DNA from: Pasteurellaceae bacterium
Lineage (GTDB): Bacteria > Pseudomonadota > Gammaproteobacteria > Enterobacterales > Pasteurellaceae
Reading direction: 5' to 3'
Length of the DNA stretch: 11,521 nucleotides
Assembly (NCBI GenBank): GCA_900756875.1
Contig: CAAELW010000206.1
Location: forward strand, 1-11,521
Every line of letters begins with the position of its first letter. Within the stretch, counting starts at the first letter, position 1. Shown here piece by piece: positions 1 to 7,029 of the stretch. Under the pieces are notes generated by a model. That model saw nothing but the letters and a program-made list of their open reading frames with translations, searched no databases and was not told where the DNA came from. The translations under genes were made by a program, and so were the position numbers.

Positions 1-2938
1 AGAAATCAATGGTCATGATGCGTTGATTAAAAACTTACGTGTTCAATTACAACGGTTGAATAATGTGGTTTTCTCCGATGCGGAATGGCGACGTTTTTTA
101 GAAGAATATTTAGATAAACCGAGCGATAGTCTAATCGAGAAAACCCGTAAAATTCATGATGACTATATTTATGATTTTGTATTTGATGATGGACACATTC
201 AGAATATTTATCTGCTAGATAAGAAAAATCTTGCCAATAACACCCTGCAAGTCGTCAATCAATTTGAGCAAATCGGTAGCTATGACAATCGTTATGATGT
301 GACAATTTTGGTCAATGGTTTACCGCTTGTGCATATCGAACTGAAAAAACGCGGTGTGGCCATTCGTGAAGCCTTTAATCAAATTCACCGTTACAGCAAA
401 GAAAGTTTCAATAAAGAAAATTCTCTCTTTAAATATATTCAGATTTTTGTCATTTCCAATGGCACAGATACCCGCTATTTTGCCAACACCACCAAGCGAG
501 ATAAGAACAGCTATGACTTCACAATGAATTGGGCAACGGCAAAAAATACTTTGATTAAAGATTTAAAGGATTTTACGGCGACATTCCTGCAAAAACATAC
601 CCTGCTCAATGTATTGGTGAATTACTGCGTATTTGATGTTTCCGACACCCTATTGATTATGCGCCCCTATCAAATTGCTGCCACCGAACGTATTTTATGG
701 AAAATTAAAAGCTCATATCAGGCGAAAAATTGGAGCAATAAAGAAAGTGGCGGCTACATTTGGCACACTACAGGCTCAGGCAAAACGCTCACCAGCTTTA
801 AAGCCGCACGCCTTGCAACAGAATTAGACTTTATTGAAAAAGTATTCTTCGTAGTTGATAGAAAGGATTTGGACTATCAAACCATGAAAGAATATCAACG
901 CTTTTCACCGGATAGCGTGAATGGTTCGGAAAGTACGGCGGGGCTAAAACGCAATATCGAAAAAGACGACAATAAAATCATTGTTACCACTATTCAAAAA
1001 CTCAACAACCTGATGAAATCGGAAGATAAATTACCGATTTACGATAAACAGGTCGTTTTTATCTTTGATGAATGCCATCGTTCTCAATTTGGTGAAGCGC
1101 AAAAAAATCTAACGAGAAAATTTAAAAAATACTATCAATTTGGTTTTACCGGCACGCCTATTTTCCCAACTAACGCATTAGGTGCTGAAACTACAGCGAG
1201 TGTTTTTGGCATTGAACTCCACTCTTACATTATCACCGATGCGATTCGTGATGAAAAAGTGTTGAAATTTAAAGTGGATTACAATGATGTTCGCCCGCAA
1301 TTTAAGAGTATTGAAACCGAAAAAAATCTTGAAAAACTGACCGCACTTGAGAAGAAACAAGCCTTTTTACAACCTAAACGTATTGAACAAATTGCCCAAT
1401 ATGTTCTAGATAATTTCAAACAAAAGACCCATCGCTTTAATGCGGGTAACAATGGCTTTAATGCCATGTTTGCGGTAAGTAGCGTAGATGCTGCTAAAGC
1501 TTATTATCAAACTTTTAAACAGTTACAAAGTGCGGTCAAAAATCCACTTAAAATTGCAACAATCTTTTCGTTTGCCGCGAATGAAGAGCAAGATGCGATT
1601 GGCGATATTATCGATGAAAGTTTTGAAGTGGAGGCAATGAACTCCTCGGCTAAGGAATTTTTAAAATCTGCCATTGATGATTACAACGGCTATTTTGCTA
1701 CTAATTATGATGTGGATGCGAAATCGTTCCAAAACTACTATCGTGATCTCGCCAAACGCGTCAAAAACAAAGAAGTGGATTTACTGATTGTCGTTGGAAT
1801 GTTTTTAACCGGTTTTGATGCCCCAACCTTAAACACGTTATTTGTAGATAAAAACTTACGTTACCATGGTTTGATTCAAGCTTATTCTCGTACAAACCGC
1901 ATTTACAACAGCACCAAAAGTTTTGGCAATATCGTCACTTTCCGTGATTTGGAACAAGATACCATTGATGCGATTACCCTTTTCGGTAAATCCAATACGC
2001 GCAATATCGTGTTAGAAAAAAGTTACCAAGAATATATGGAAGGCTTTACCGACGCAGGTGAAGCCCGTCGTGGATATTTAGAGGTTATTGCTGAGTTGCA
2101 AGAACGCTTCCCTGATCCAGATGAAATTCAAACGGAAAAAGACAAGAAAGACTTTGTAAAATTATTTGGTGAATATTTGCGGGTTGAAAATATTCTGCAA
2201 AACTATGATGAGTTCGCTGCTTTACAAGCATTTCAATCGCTCGATACCAGCGATGTAAAAGCCGTTGAAGCCTTTAAAGAAAAATATTATTTAACGGACG
2301 AAGCTTTTTCTGAAATGCAACCTATTGATATGCCAAGCGAACGTAGCATTCAAAATTACCGTTCAACTTACAACGATATTCGGGATTGGCTCCGTCGTCA
2401 AAAAGATGGCGAGGAAAAAGCAAAATCGACCATTGATTGGGACGATGTGGTGTTTGAAGTGGATTTATTAAAATCTCAAGAAATCAATCTAGATTACATC
2501 TTAGAATTGATTTTTGAACACAACAAGAAAATGAAAAATAAAGCTGAGCTGATTGATGAAATTCGAACCACAATCCGAGCGAGCCTAGGTAATCGAGCCA
2601 AAGAAAGTTTGATCGTAGATTTTATCAATCAAACTGACTTAGATAGCATTGTCGATAAAGCCGGTATTATTGAATCATTCTTCCAATTTGCCCAAAAAGA
2701 GCAACAGAAAGAAGCTGACGAATTAATTAGCAGTGAAGGGCTGAATATTGATGCTGCGAAGCGTTATATTAACGTATCTTTAAAACGTGGATATGCTAGT
2801 GAACAAGGTACGGATTTAAATGATGCCTTACCGAAAATGAGTCCGCTTAATCCGCAATATCTCACGAAAAAACAAAGCATTTTCCAAAAGATTGTTGCCT
2901 TTGTTGAGAAGTTTGTTGGGATTGGTGGCGAGGTTTAA
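1..2938 (+). CDS. hsdR: Type I restriction enzyme subunit R (HsdR, EcoR124-like), 5' end outside the window
   Basis: Motor and nuclease subunit of a type I restriction-modification complex: it translocates unmethylated DNA using ATP and cuts it. The frame is open to the window edge (residues EINGHDA precede the TTG at 23), so that TTG is an internal Leu codon and the true start lies upstream. Numbering from the TTG, the PD-(D/E)xK nuclease shows D92, E106 and K108 (EcoR124I D151, E165, K167 from memory, a constant offset of 59), followed by a QxxxY-type element near 120-124. Helicase motifs follow: Walker A HTTGSGKT 248-255, DECH 349-352, GFTGTP 374-379, [11 protein letters not shown] 591-601 and QAYSRTNR 619-626. 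The C-terminal half matches the EcoR124 helical and C-terminal domains, ending in [11 protein letters not shown]. No frameshift is seen and all motifs are intact. hsdM and hsdS are not visible and presumably lie upstream. Two uptake sequences sit inside the gene, suggesting long residence in, or exchange among, Pasteurellaceae. Confidence 0.96.
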   Translation, partial: EINGHDALIKNLRVQLQRLNNVVFSDAEWRRFLEEYLDKPSDSLIEKTRKIHDDYIYDFVFDDGHIQNIYLLDKKNLANNTLQVVNQFEQIGSYDNRYDVTILVNGLPLVHIELKKRGVAIREAFNQIHRYSKESFNKENSLFKYIQIFVISNGTDTRYFANTTKRDKNSYDFTMNWATAKNTLIKDLKDFTATFLQKHTLLNVLVNYCVFDVSDTLLIMRPYQIAATERILWKIKSSYQAKNWSNKESGGYIWHTTGSGKTLTSFKAARLATELDFIEKVFFVVDRKDLDYQTMKEYQRFSPDSVNGSESTAGLKRNIEKDDNKIIVTTIQKLNNLMKSEDKLPIYDKQVVFIFDECHRSQFGEAQKNLTRKFKKYYQFGFTGTPIFPTNALGAETTASVFGIELHSYIITDAIRDEKVLKFKVDYNDVRPQFKSIETEKNLEKLTALEKKQAFLQPKRIEQIAQYVLDNFKQKTHRFNAGNNGFNAMFAVSSVDAAKAYYQTFKQLQSAVKNPLKIATIFSFAANEEQDAIGDIIDESFEVEAMNSSAKEFLKSAIDDYNGYFATNYDVDAKSFQNYYRDLAKRVKNKEVDLLIVVGMFLTGFDAPTLNTLFVDKNLRYHGLIQAYSRTNRIYNSTKSFGNIVTFRDLEQDTIDAITLFGKSNTRNIVLEKSYQEYMEGFTDAGEARRGYLEVIAELQERFPDPDEIQTEKDKKDFVKLFGEYLRVENILQNYDEFAALQAFQSLDTSDVKAVEAFKEKYYLTDEAFSEMQPIDMPSERSIQNYRSTYNDIRDWLRRQKDGEEKAKSTIDWDDVVFEVDLLKSQEINLDYILELIFEHNKKMKNKAELIDEIRTTIRASLGNRAKESLIVDFINQTDLDSIVDKAGIIESFFQFAQKEQQKEADELISSEGLNIDAAKRYINVSLKRGYASEQGTDLNDALPKMSPLNPQYLTKKQSIFQKIVAFVEKFVGIGGEV
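1340..1348 (-). repeat. DNA uptake signal sequence (Hin-type) inside hsdR
   Basis: Exact ACCGCACTT, the complement of the Haemophilus uptake 9-mer AAGTGCGGT. Such sites promote uptake of related DNA during natural transformation. Confidence 0.9.
1528..1536 (+). repeat. DNA uptake signal sequence (Hin-type) inside hsdR
   Basis: Exact AAGTGCGGT. This is the second uptake 9-mer in hsdR, 180 bases from the first and in the opposite orientation. Confidence 0.9.
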
Positions 2939-2963
2939 AAACTTAAACCGACCATATAGAATT

Positions 2964-3000
2964 AAAAAGGTGCAATCTATTGATTACACCTTTTTATTTT
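2964..3000. terminator. Bidirectional rho-independent terminator between hsdR and the ychN-like gene
   Basis: A 14-bp stem with one mismatch (2964-2977 with 2982-2995) encloses a 4-base TATT loop. A T-rich tail follows on the + strand, and the A-run on the left gives a U-run on the - strand. It lies between two convergent genes, 26 bases past the hsdR stop and 18 bases past the stop of the - strand gene. Confidence 0.85.
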
Positions 3001-3017
3001 GTCAGTTTTATCAGAAA

Positions 3018-3374
3018 TTAGAACGTTAAAACTTTATCCGCCCATAATGTCCACTCGGATACATCATCTAAGGTACCAAGGGTCACGCCGTCAATTAATT
3101 TAGCATCTAATAAACCACGTGCTTTTACGCAGCTGGTGCATAATTTAATTTCAGCACCTTGTGCCGCTAAAATATCGATAAGTTGTTGGATATTGAAACC
3201 TTCATTTGGGTTTTGCCCAGCAATACCGCATAAAATCGCATCAGAAAAGCAGAATAATTTAATATTCACATCCTTGCTATGCTCTTCTTTCATATTGATG
3301 GCGAAACGAACAGCATTGAAGGTTTTTTCTCCGCTATATGTGGAATCATTGACGATAAAAAGAATATTTTGCAT
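3018..3374 (-). CDS. DsrE/YchN-family small sulfur-relay-like protein
   Basis: A 118-residue cytoplasmic protein of the DsrE/DsrF superfamily, closest in my reading to E. coli YchN (117 residues). It shares an N-terminal strand like MQ(N/K)I, the FSDA element at 43-46, GQNPNEGFNIQQ at 53-64, the KLCTSC segment and the ending WADKVLTF. Cys79 and Cys82 form a CxxC pair in the position where YchN has KLCKTC; Cys42 and Cys49 are additional. Related proteins (TusBCD, DsrEF) pass persulfide sulfur, but YchN itself has no settled reaction, so none is assigned. The start is supported by an AAGGAG Shine-Dalgarno at 3386-3381. It follows the permease gene after 57 bases that contain a hairpin. No convincing promoter was seen in that gap, so read-through from the permease unit is the simplest expression route (inference). 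Confidence 0.88.
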   Translation of the reverse strand: MQNILFIVNDSTYSGEKTFNAVRFAINMKEEHSKDVNIKLFCFSDAILCGIAGQNPNEGFNIQQLIDILAAQGAEIKLCTSCVKARGLLDAKLIDGVTLGTLDDVSEWTLWADKVLTF

Positions 3375-3400
3375 GACGCACTCCTTATTGTAATGCTATA

Positions 3401-3425
3401 AAAAGGCGTAATAAATTACGCCTTT
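3401..3425 (-). terminator. Hairpin between permease and ychN-like gene (terminator or attenuator)
   Basis: A perfect 10-bp stem (3402-3411 with 3416-3425) has a 4-base loop and is followed on the - strand by TT-ATAG. It begins 7 bases after the permease stop codon. The U-tract is short, so termination may be partial, which would let some transcripts reach the downstream ychN-like gene. Confidence 0.7.
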
Positions 3426-3431
3426 ATGAAA

Positions 3432-4739
3432 TCAGCCAACCCAAACGAACTTGGCCACAAATAATAAAGACACCACCCATACAGGGGCATTGACCTCACG
3501 TATTCTACCTGTACAAGCCTTCATGACGCAATAGCTAATAAAACCAAATGCGATACCTTCAGTAATTGAATAAGTAAATGGCATCATCGCTGCAGTGATA
3601 AAAGCAGGGGTGGCTTCGGTTAAATCATCCCAGTGTACACGAATAAGACTGGATGCCATTAAAATCCCCACATAGACTAATGCCCCTGCGGTTGCATAAG
3701 CCGGCACGACACTCGCAAGTGGTGAAAAGAAAATGGTAAGTAAGAATAAAACACCGACTGTCACCGCCGTTAAACCTGTTCTACCGCCAACTGAAACCCC
3801 TGCACCACTTTCAATATAGGTACTGATAGCTGAGGTTCCGATATAAGAACCCACTACCGCACTCACACTATCTACATAAAGGGCTTGTTTCATTTTCGGG
3901 AAACGACCTTTTTCATCGCTGAAACCTGCTTTATCGGTCACGCCTAATAAGGTGCCTGATGAGTCAAATAAGTTAACTAAAAGGAAAGAGAAAATAATGC
4001 CGAGCAAAGCGGTATCTAAAGCACCAGCAATATCCACTTTACCGACAACCGCACCTAAACTTGGTGGCATAGAAACAATGCCGTGGAAAGTCACTTGGTC
4101 ATCAATTAAAAGCGCTAATCCAGTGACTACTGCGATAGAAATTAAAACACCAGAGAAAATATTACGTGCAGCTAAAACGACGATAATAAAGAAACCTAAT
4201 ACACCAAGCAGAATTTTAGGATCATGTAAATTGCCTAATGCCACTAAGGTTGCAGGGTTCGCTACAACCAACCCCATATTTTTAAAGCCAATTAAGGCAA
4301 TAAAAAAGCCGATGCCTGCCCCAATTCCCACGCGCAATGAAAGCGGAATAGAAGCCATTAACCAATAACGGATTTGGAATAGGGTGAGAACAAATAAACC
4401 AATCGAGCCCCAGAAAATGGTGCCCATACCCACTTCCCAAGAATAACCAAGCTTGCCAACGACTACATAAGCAAAGAACGCATTGAGCCCCATGGCGGGC
4501 GCAAGGGCGATAGGTAAATTACTGAATAACCCCATCGCAATGGTGCCGAGCGCGGCAATTAAACAAGTGGTCACAAAAACAACTTGCTTATCCATTCCTG
4601 CATCACCTAATACGGATGGATTCACAAAAACGATGTACACCATGGTAAAGAAGGTGGTGATACCGGCAATAATTTCGGTTTTGGTCGTACTGCCCTTTTC
4701 TTTAATGGAAAAAAGGCGTTCAAGTAAAGATTGTTGCAT
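3432..4739 (-). CDS. NCS2/AzgA-family purine (adenine/guanine/hypoxanthine) permease
   Basis: A 435-residue inner-membrane nucleobase transporter, expected to be a proton symporter for purine bases. The N-terminus (LERLFSI then TEIIAGITTFFTMVYIVFVNP) is typical of the AzgA branch, as is the amphipathic NLPIALAPAMGLNAFFAY at 74-91. The half-membrane signature FDSSGTLLGV at 258-267 and the STYIESGAGVSVGGRTGLTA segment at 306-325 carry the substrate-site acidic residues (D259 and E310 in this numbering). About a dozen or more hydrophobic segments alternate along the chain, and the length is normal for the family (about 430-450). Start supported by AAGGGGGA just upstream of the ATG. It lies 19 bases after the usg stop on the same strand, so co-transcription is likely. 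Which purine it prefers cannot be read from sequence; E. coli relatives are AdeP/AdeQ and GhxP/GhxQ. Confidence 0.93.
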   Translation of the reverse strand: MQQSLLERLFSIKEKGSTTKTEIIAGITTFFTMVYIVFVNPSVLGDAGMDKQVVFVTTCLIAALGTIAMGLFSNLPIALAPAMGLNAFFAYVVVGKLGYSWEVGMGTIFWGSIGLFVLTLFQIRYWLMASIPLSLRVGIGAGIGFFIALIGFKNMGLVVANPATLVALGNLHDPKILLGVLGFFIIVVLAARNIFSGVLISIAVVTGLALLIDDQVTFHGIVSMPPSLGAVVGKVDIAGALDTALLGIIFSFLLVNLFDSSGTLLGVTDKAGFSDEKGRFPKMKQALYVDSVSAVVGSYIGTSAISTYIESGAGVSVGGRTGLTAVTVGVLFLLTIFFSPLASVVPAYATAGALVYVGILMASSLIRVHWDDLTEATPAFITAAMMPFTYSITEGIAFGFISYCVMKACTGRIREVNAPVWVVSLLFVAKFVWVG

Positions 4740-4758
4740 TGTTTCCCCCTTAACTTAA

Positions 4759-5712
4759 TTAATAACCTTGGTGATAAATCGACTCAAGTAATTTCACACC
4801 TAACAAGGCAATATTGAAACGTTGCTCATCAGCTACCGTCCAAAATTCGATACCATTTTCAACCGCGCTTTGTTGGCTGATATGCAATTTTACGCTGTCT
4901 TCACCATTTTCATTTTCACCGTTAATCACAGGCGTAATAAGGCTATCGTGTAATACACTCAATTCGCTTTGTTGTGGTTGGAAATCAAATTCATAATCTG
5001 AAAGTGCGGTCACTTTTTGTGCCATGCCGTAGAAGACGGGCACTTGAATTTGGTGGAAAATTACATTGTTTAACTGCGGGAAGATTTTTTGCAATTGCAG
5101 ATTTAAATTAGCCACTTGTTGTGGAAACACATCAAAGGCAAAACGGGTTTCACCTTCTTCCAATGGCATACCATTCAGTAAACGAGCGGTTTGGCCAGCA
5201 AGTTTATTCACGGTTTCACCATCTGTATAAGAAGCCGGTAAAAGTGACGTTGCAAAGACTTGAGTTAAATTTATTTGTTGAACGATTGGTAATAGAGATA
5301 AAGCTAATTGACTCACTTGCGGATCGGGTAAACTCACAATGTTACGTTGTCTTAATTCTGTAAGGTTTTCTTCATTGATTGTTGGGATAACAATAGGGAC
5401 ATCAGATAATGCAGAGCAAATCCCTTTTAAATCAATCACTACACAGCCACTTTCTGCGGCTTGAGCTAATAAGGGGGCTTGATCAATTTGGCCAGCGAAG
5501 AAAAGATAATTAACGCTATCCCACTCAATCTCATCAGTGGCTAATTGAGCAACCGCTTTATTGCGAAAACGTACCGCTTGCTCTTCTTCAAAAGGATAAA
5601 TTTCTACGATAGAAACCTTGCCTATATCTAGCTCACTTTGTTCAAGGGCTTCGGCAATTTTTTCACATAGATCAAATTCTGCTGCAATAGCAATATTTAG
5701 GCTTGCGTCCAT
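4759..5712 (-). CDS. usg: USG-1-like protein, non-catalytic relative of aspartate-semialdehyde dehydrogenase
   Basis: A 317-residue cytoplasmic protein of the Asd fold. It matches the E. coli Usg pattern: GCVVIDLKG at 89-97, DVPIVIPTIN at 104-113, KLAGQTARLLNG at 170-181, PVFYGMA at 225-231 and the C-terminal FWTVADEQRF...LLGVKLLE. The enzyme's nucleotide-binding GATGAVG is replaced by AAEFDLCEK (10-18). The active-site Cys segment (usually NPNCS) reads DPQVS at 130-134, so the nucleophile is Val, and the conserved His after the PVxxG element is Met230. Reductive dehydrogenase activity is therefore not expected; a real asd gene should exist elsewhere. The role of Usg is unknown; in E. coli it lies near pdxB and truA. 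Start supported by GGAGAG. A TAGAAT -10-like box lies at 5753-5748, without a clear -35. First gene of the run into the purine permease. Confidence 0.85.
   Translation of the reverse strand: MDASLNIAIAAEFDLCEKIAEALEQSELDIGKVSIVEIYPFEEEQAVRFRNKAVAQLATDEIEWDSVNYLFFAGQIDQAPLLAQAAESGCVVIDLKGICSALSDVPIVIPTINEENLTELRQRNIVSLPDPQVSQLALSLLPIVQQINLTQVFATSLLPASYTDGETVNKLAGQTARLLNGMPLEEGETRFAFDVFPQQVANLNLQLQKIFPQLNNVIFHQIQVPVFYGMAQKVTALSDYEFDFQPQQSELSVLHDSLITPVINGENENGEDSVKLHISQQSAVENGIEFWTVADEQRFNIALLGVKLLESIYHQGY
5002..5010 (+). repeat. DNA uptake signal sequence inside usg
   Basis: Exact AAGTGCGGT. The surrounding AAAGTG-CGGT-CACTTT forms a small inverted repeat within the coding sequence. Confidence 0.9.
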
Positions 5713-5788
5713 TTTTCTCTCCGCTGTAAAATGTTCTGAACCGATTCATTCTACAGAAAAAAGACGCATAAATACATAAGGAAATCAG

Positions 5789-6268
5789 ATGACACCGGCA
5801 ATTGATTTACTAAAGAAAAATAAAATTCCTTTTACTCTCCATACCTATGATCATGACCCTAACAATACGCATTTTGGCGATGAAGCCGCTGAAAAACTTG
5901 GGCTTGATCCGCACCAATCCTTTAAAACACTTTTAGTTGCTGAAAATGGTGATCAGAAAAAATTAGCGTGTTTTGTACTTTCCACGGCAAATATGTTGAA
6001 TTTAAAGAAAGCGGCAAAATCCATTGGTGTCAAAAAAGTTGAAATGGCCGATAAAGAGGCGGCACAAAAAAGCACGGGGTATCTGGTCGGTGGCATTAGC
6101 CCATTAGGTCAAAAGAAACGTGTAAAAACAGTGATAAATTCGACCGCACTTGAGTTTGATACGATTTTTGTTTCAGGTGGAAAACGTGGATTAAGCGTCG
6201 AATTGGCCCCACAAGATTTAGCTAAATTACTGAATGCCGAATTTGTCGATATCATTGACGAAGAATAG
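5789..6268 (+). CDS. ybaK: Cys-tRNA(Pro)/Cys-tRNA(Cys) deacylase YbaK
   Basis: A 159-residue trans-editing enzyme that hydrolyses cysteine mischarged on tRNA(Pro) by prolyl-tRNA synthetase. It is the YbaK/EbsC fold related to the ProRS insertion domain. The catalytic lysine is visible as K46 in SFKTLLV, and the conserved glycine loop [12 protein letters not shown] spans 96-107 with G101. These positions agree with the numbering I recall for the characterised H. influenzae YbaK. Length is normal (about 158). AAGGAA at 5778-5783 is a well-spaced ribosome site. It is transcribed divergently from usg across 76 bases; the TTCATT...CATAAA promoter there is weak by eye. A strong hairpin follows the stop. 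Free-standing and probably monocistronic. Confidence 0.95.
   Translation: MTPAIDLLKKNKIPFTLHTYDHDPNNTHFGDEAAEKLGLDPHQSFKTLLVAENGDQKKLACFVLSTANMLNLKKAAKSIGVKKVEMADKEAAQKSTGYLVGGISPLGQKKRVKTVINSTALEFDTIFVSGGKRGLSVELAPQDLAKLLNAEFVDIIDEE
6143..6151 (-). repeat. DNA uptake signal sequence inside ybaK
   Basis: Exact ACCGCACTT, the complement of AAGTGCGGT. Confidence 0.9.
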
Positions 6269-6277
6269 AAAAAGAAA

Positions 6278-6305
6278 AGCCCGAATGAATCGGGCTATTA
6301 TTTTT
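6278..6305. terminator. Bidirectional terminator between ybaK and fabA
   Basis: A 7-bp GC-rich stem AGCCCGA/TCGGGCT (6278-6284 with 6290-6296) has a 5-base loop. ATTATTTTT follows on the + strand and TTTTCTTTTT on the - strand. It separates convergent ybaK and fabA. Confidence 0.87.
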
Positions 6306-6328
6306 ATATGATGTTGTGTTTATTTGAA

Positions 6329-6862
6329 TTAGAAACTTGATGTATCTTGGAATAAGCCAACTTTTAAATCAGTTGCAGTGTAGATAACGCGACCATCGAC
6401 TTCCACTTCACCATCAGCCATCCCCATCACTAATTTGCGATTAATTACGCGTTTCATATTGATGCGATAAACCACTTTTTTCGCGGTTGGTAAGATTTGT
6501 CCGGTAAATTTCACTTCACCAACGCCTAATGCACGGCCTTTACCTTTACCGCCTACCCAGCCAAGGAAGAAACCGACTAATTGCCACATCGCATCTAAAC
6601 CTAAGCAGCCTGGCATGACTGGGTCACCAATAAAGTGGCAACCGAAAAACGGTAAATCTGGATGAATATCTAATTCCGCTTCAATATACCCTTTACCAAA
6701 CGCACCACCGTCTTCGGTCATTTTTACAATACGATCCATCATCAACATCGTTGGTGCTGGAAGTTGCGGGCCTTCTTTACCAAATAATTCACCACGACCA
6801 GAAGCTAATAAATCTTCATAGGTGTAGCTGCTTTTAATGTTTGGTGTACAGGTGTTTTCCAT
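6329..6862 (-). CDS. fabA: 3-hydroxydecanoyl-ACP dehydratase/isomerase FabA
   Basis: Bifunctional type II fatty-acid synthesis enzyme. It dehydrates 3-hydroxydecanoyl-ACP and isomerises trans-2 to cis-3-decenoyl-ACP, opening the unsaturated fatty acid branch. The 177-residue hot-dog protein carries the active-site stretch [15 protein letters not shown] at 72-86 and LGLDAMWQ at 87-94, giving catalytic H76 and D90. The helix [21 protein letters not shown] near the N-terminus is typical, and length is close to E. coli FabA (172). AAGGA at 6875-6871 precedes the ATG. A good sigma-70-type promoter (6943-6915) and a 14-base palindrome lie upstream, separating fabA from lonH, which ends in its own hairpin. 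The lonH-fabA codirectional order is the same as E. coli ycbZ-fabA. Regulation by a repressor or activator at the palindrome is plausible; it does not have the FadR spacing. Confidence 0.98.
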   Translation of the reverse strand: MENTCTPNIKSSYTYEDLLASGRGELFGKEGPQLPAPTMLMMDRIVKMTEDGGAFGKGYIEAELDIHPDLPFFGCHFIGDPVMPGCLGLDAMWQLVGFFLGWVGGKGKGRALGVGEVKFTGQILPTAKKVVYRINMKRVINRKLVMGMADGEVEVDGRVIYTATDLKVGLFQDTSSF

Positions 6863-6891
6863 TTTTTATTTCCTTGTATATATAGTTTTGC

Positions 6892-6905
6892 TTGGTTACA
6901 ACCAA
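6892..6905. promoter_or_regulatory. 14-base palindrome in the fabA leader, candidate operator
   Basis: TTGGTT-AC-AACCAA has perfect 6-base arms around a 2-base centre, too tight for an RNA hairpin loop and so more like a protein-binding DNA site. It lies about +4 to +17 from the predicted fabA transcription start. The FadR core is TGG-N5-CCA, whereas here the spacing is TGG-N6-CCA, so I do not assign it to FadR. The bound factor is unknown. Confidence 0.4.
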
Positions 6906-6914
6906 TAAGTGAGG

Positions 6915-6943
6915 ATTCTATGGGGATTTATAAGAAATGTAAA
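6915..6943 (-). promoter_or_regulatory. Predicted sigma-70 promoter of fabA
   Basis: On the - strand TTTACA (6943-6938), a 17-base spacer, then TAGAAT (6920-6915). Each hexamer is one base off consensus and the spacing is ideal. The transcript would start near 6908, leaving a leader of about 45 bases that contains the Shine-Dalgarno. Confidence 0.7.
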
Positions 6944-6990
6944 CAGCGAACACTTGTTAGCTCAACTTGTCGGATCAGTCGGTGAAATGA

Positions 6991-7023
6991 AGATAAAAGA
7001 AAAGCGAACACAAGGTTCGCTTT
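6991..7023 (-). terminator. Terminator of lonH
   Basis: A perfect 9-bp stem AAAGCGAAC/GTTCGCTTT (7001-7009 with 7015-7023) has a 5-base loop, followed on the - strand by TCTTTTATCT. It begins 6 bases past the lonH stop codon. Confidence 0.8.
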
Positions 7024-7029
7024 AAGAAA

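Noticed and set aside
23..25. TTG as the start codon of hsdR
   Set aside because: The frame stays open to the window edge with residues typical of the family (EINGHDA), and the catalytic residues are offset by a constant 59 from EcoR124I, so the start is outside.
3082..3094. Second matS-like 13-mer (GTCACGCCGTCAA)
   Set aside because: It lies inside the ychN-like coding sequence with no positional support; 11/13 matches are expected about once in this window by chance.
3952..4368. 138-residue + strand frame opposite the permease
   Set aside because: It is a shadow of the hydrophobic permease gene on the other strand, with no domain or ribosome-site support.
5001..5016. AAAGTG-CGGT-CACTTT inverted repeat as a terminator
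   Set aside because: It is inside the usg coding sequence; it is an uptake 9-mer whose flank happens to be complementary.
6877..6905. Alternative fabA promoter TTGGTT-17-TATATA on the - strand
   Set aside because: Its transcript would begin after the Shine-Dalgarno, and the upstream TTTACA-17-TAGAAT is a better match.
6892..6905. FadR binding site for fabA
   Set aside because: The arms resemble TGG...CCA but the spacing is one base longer than the FadR core.
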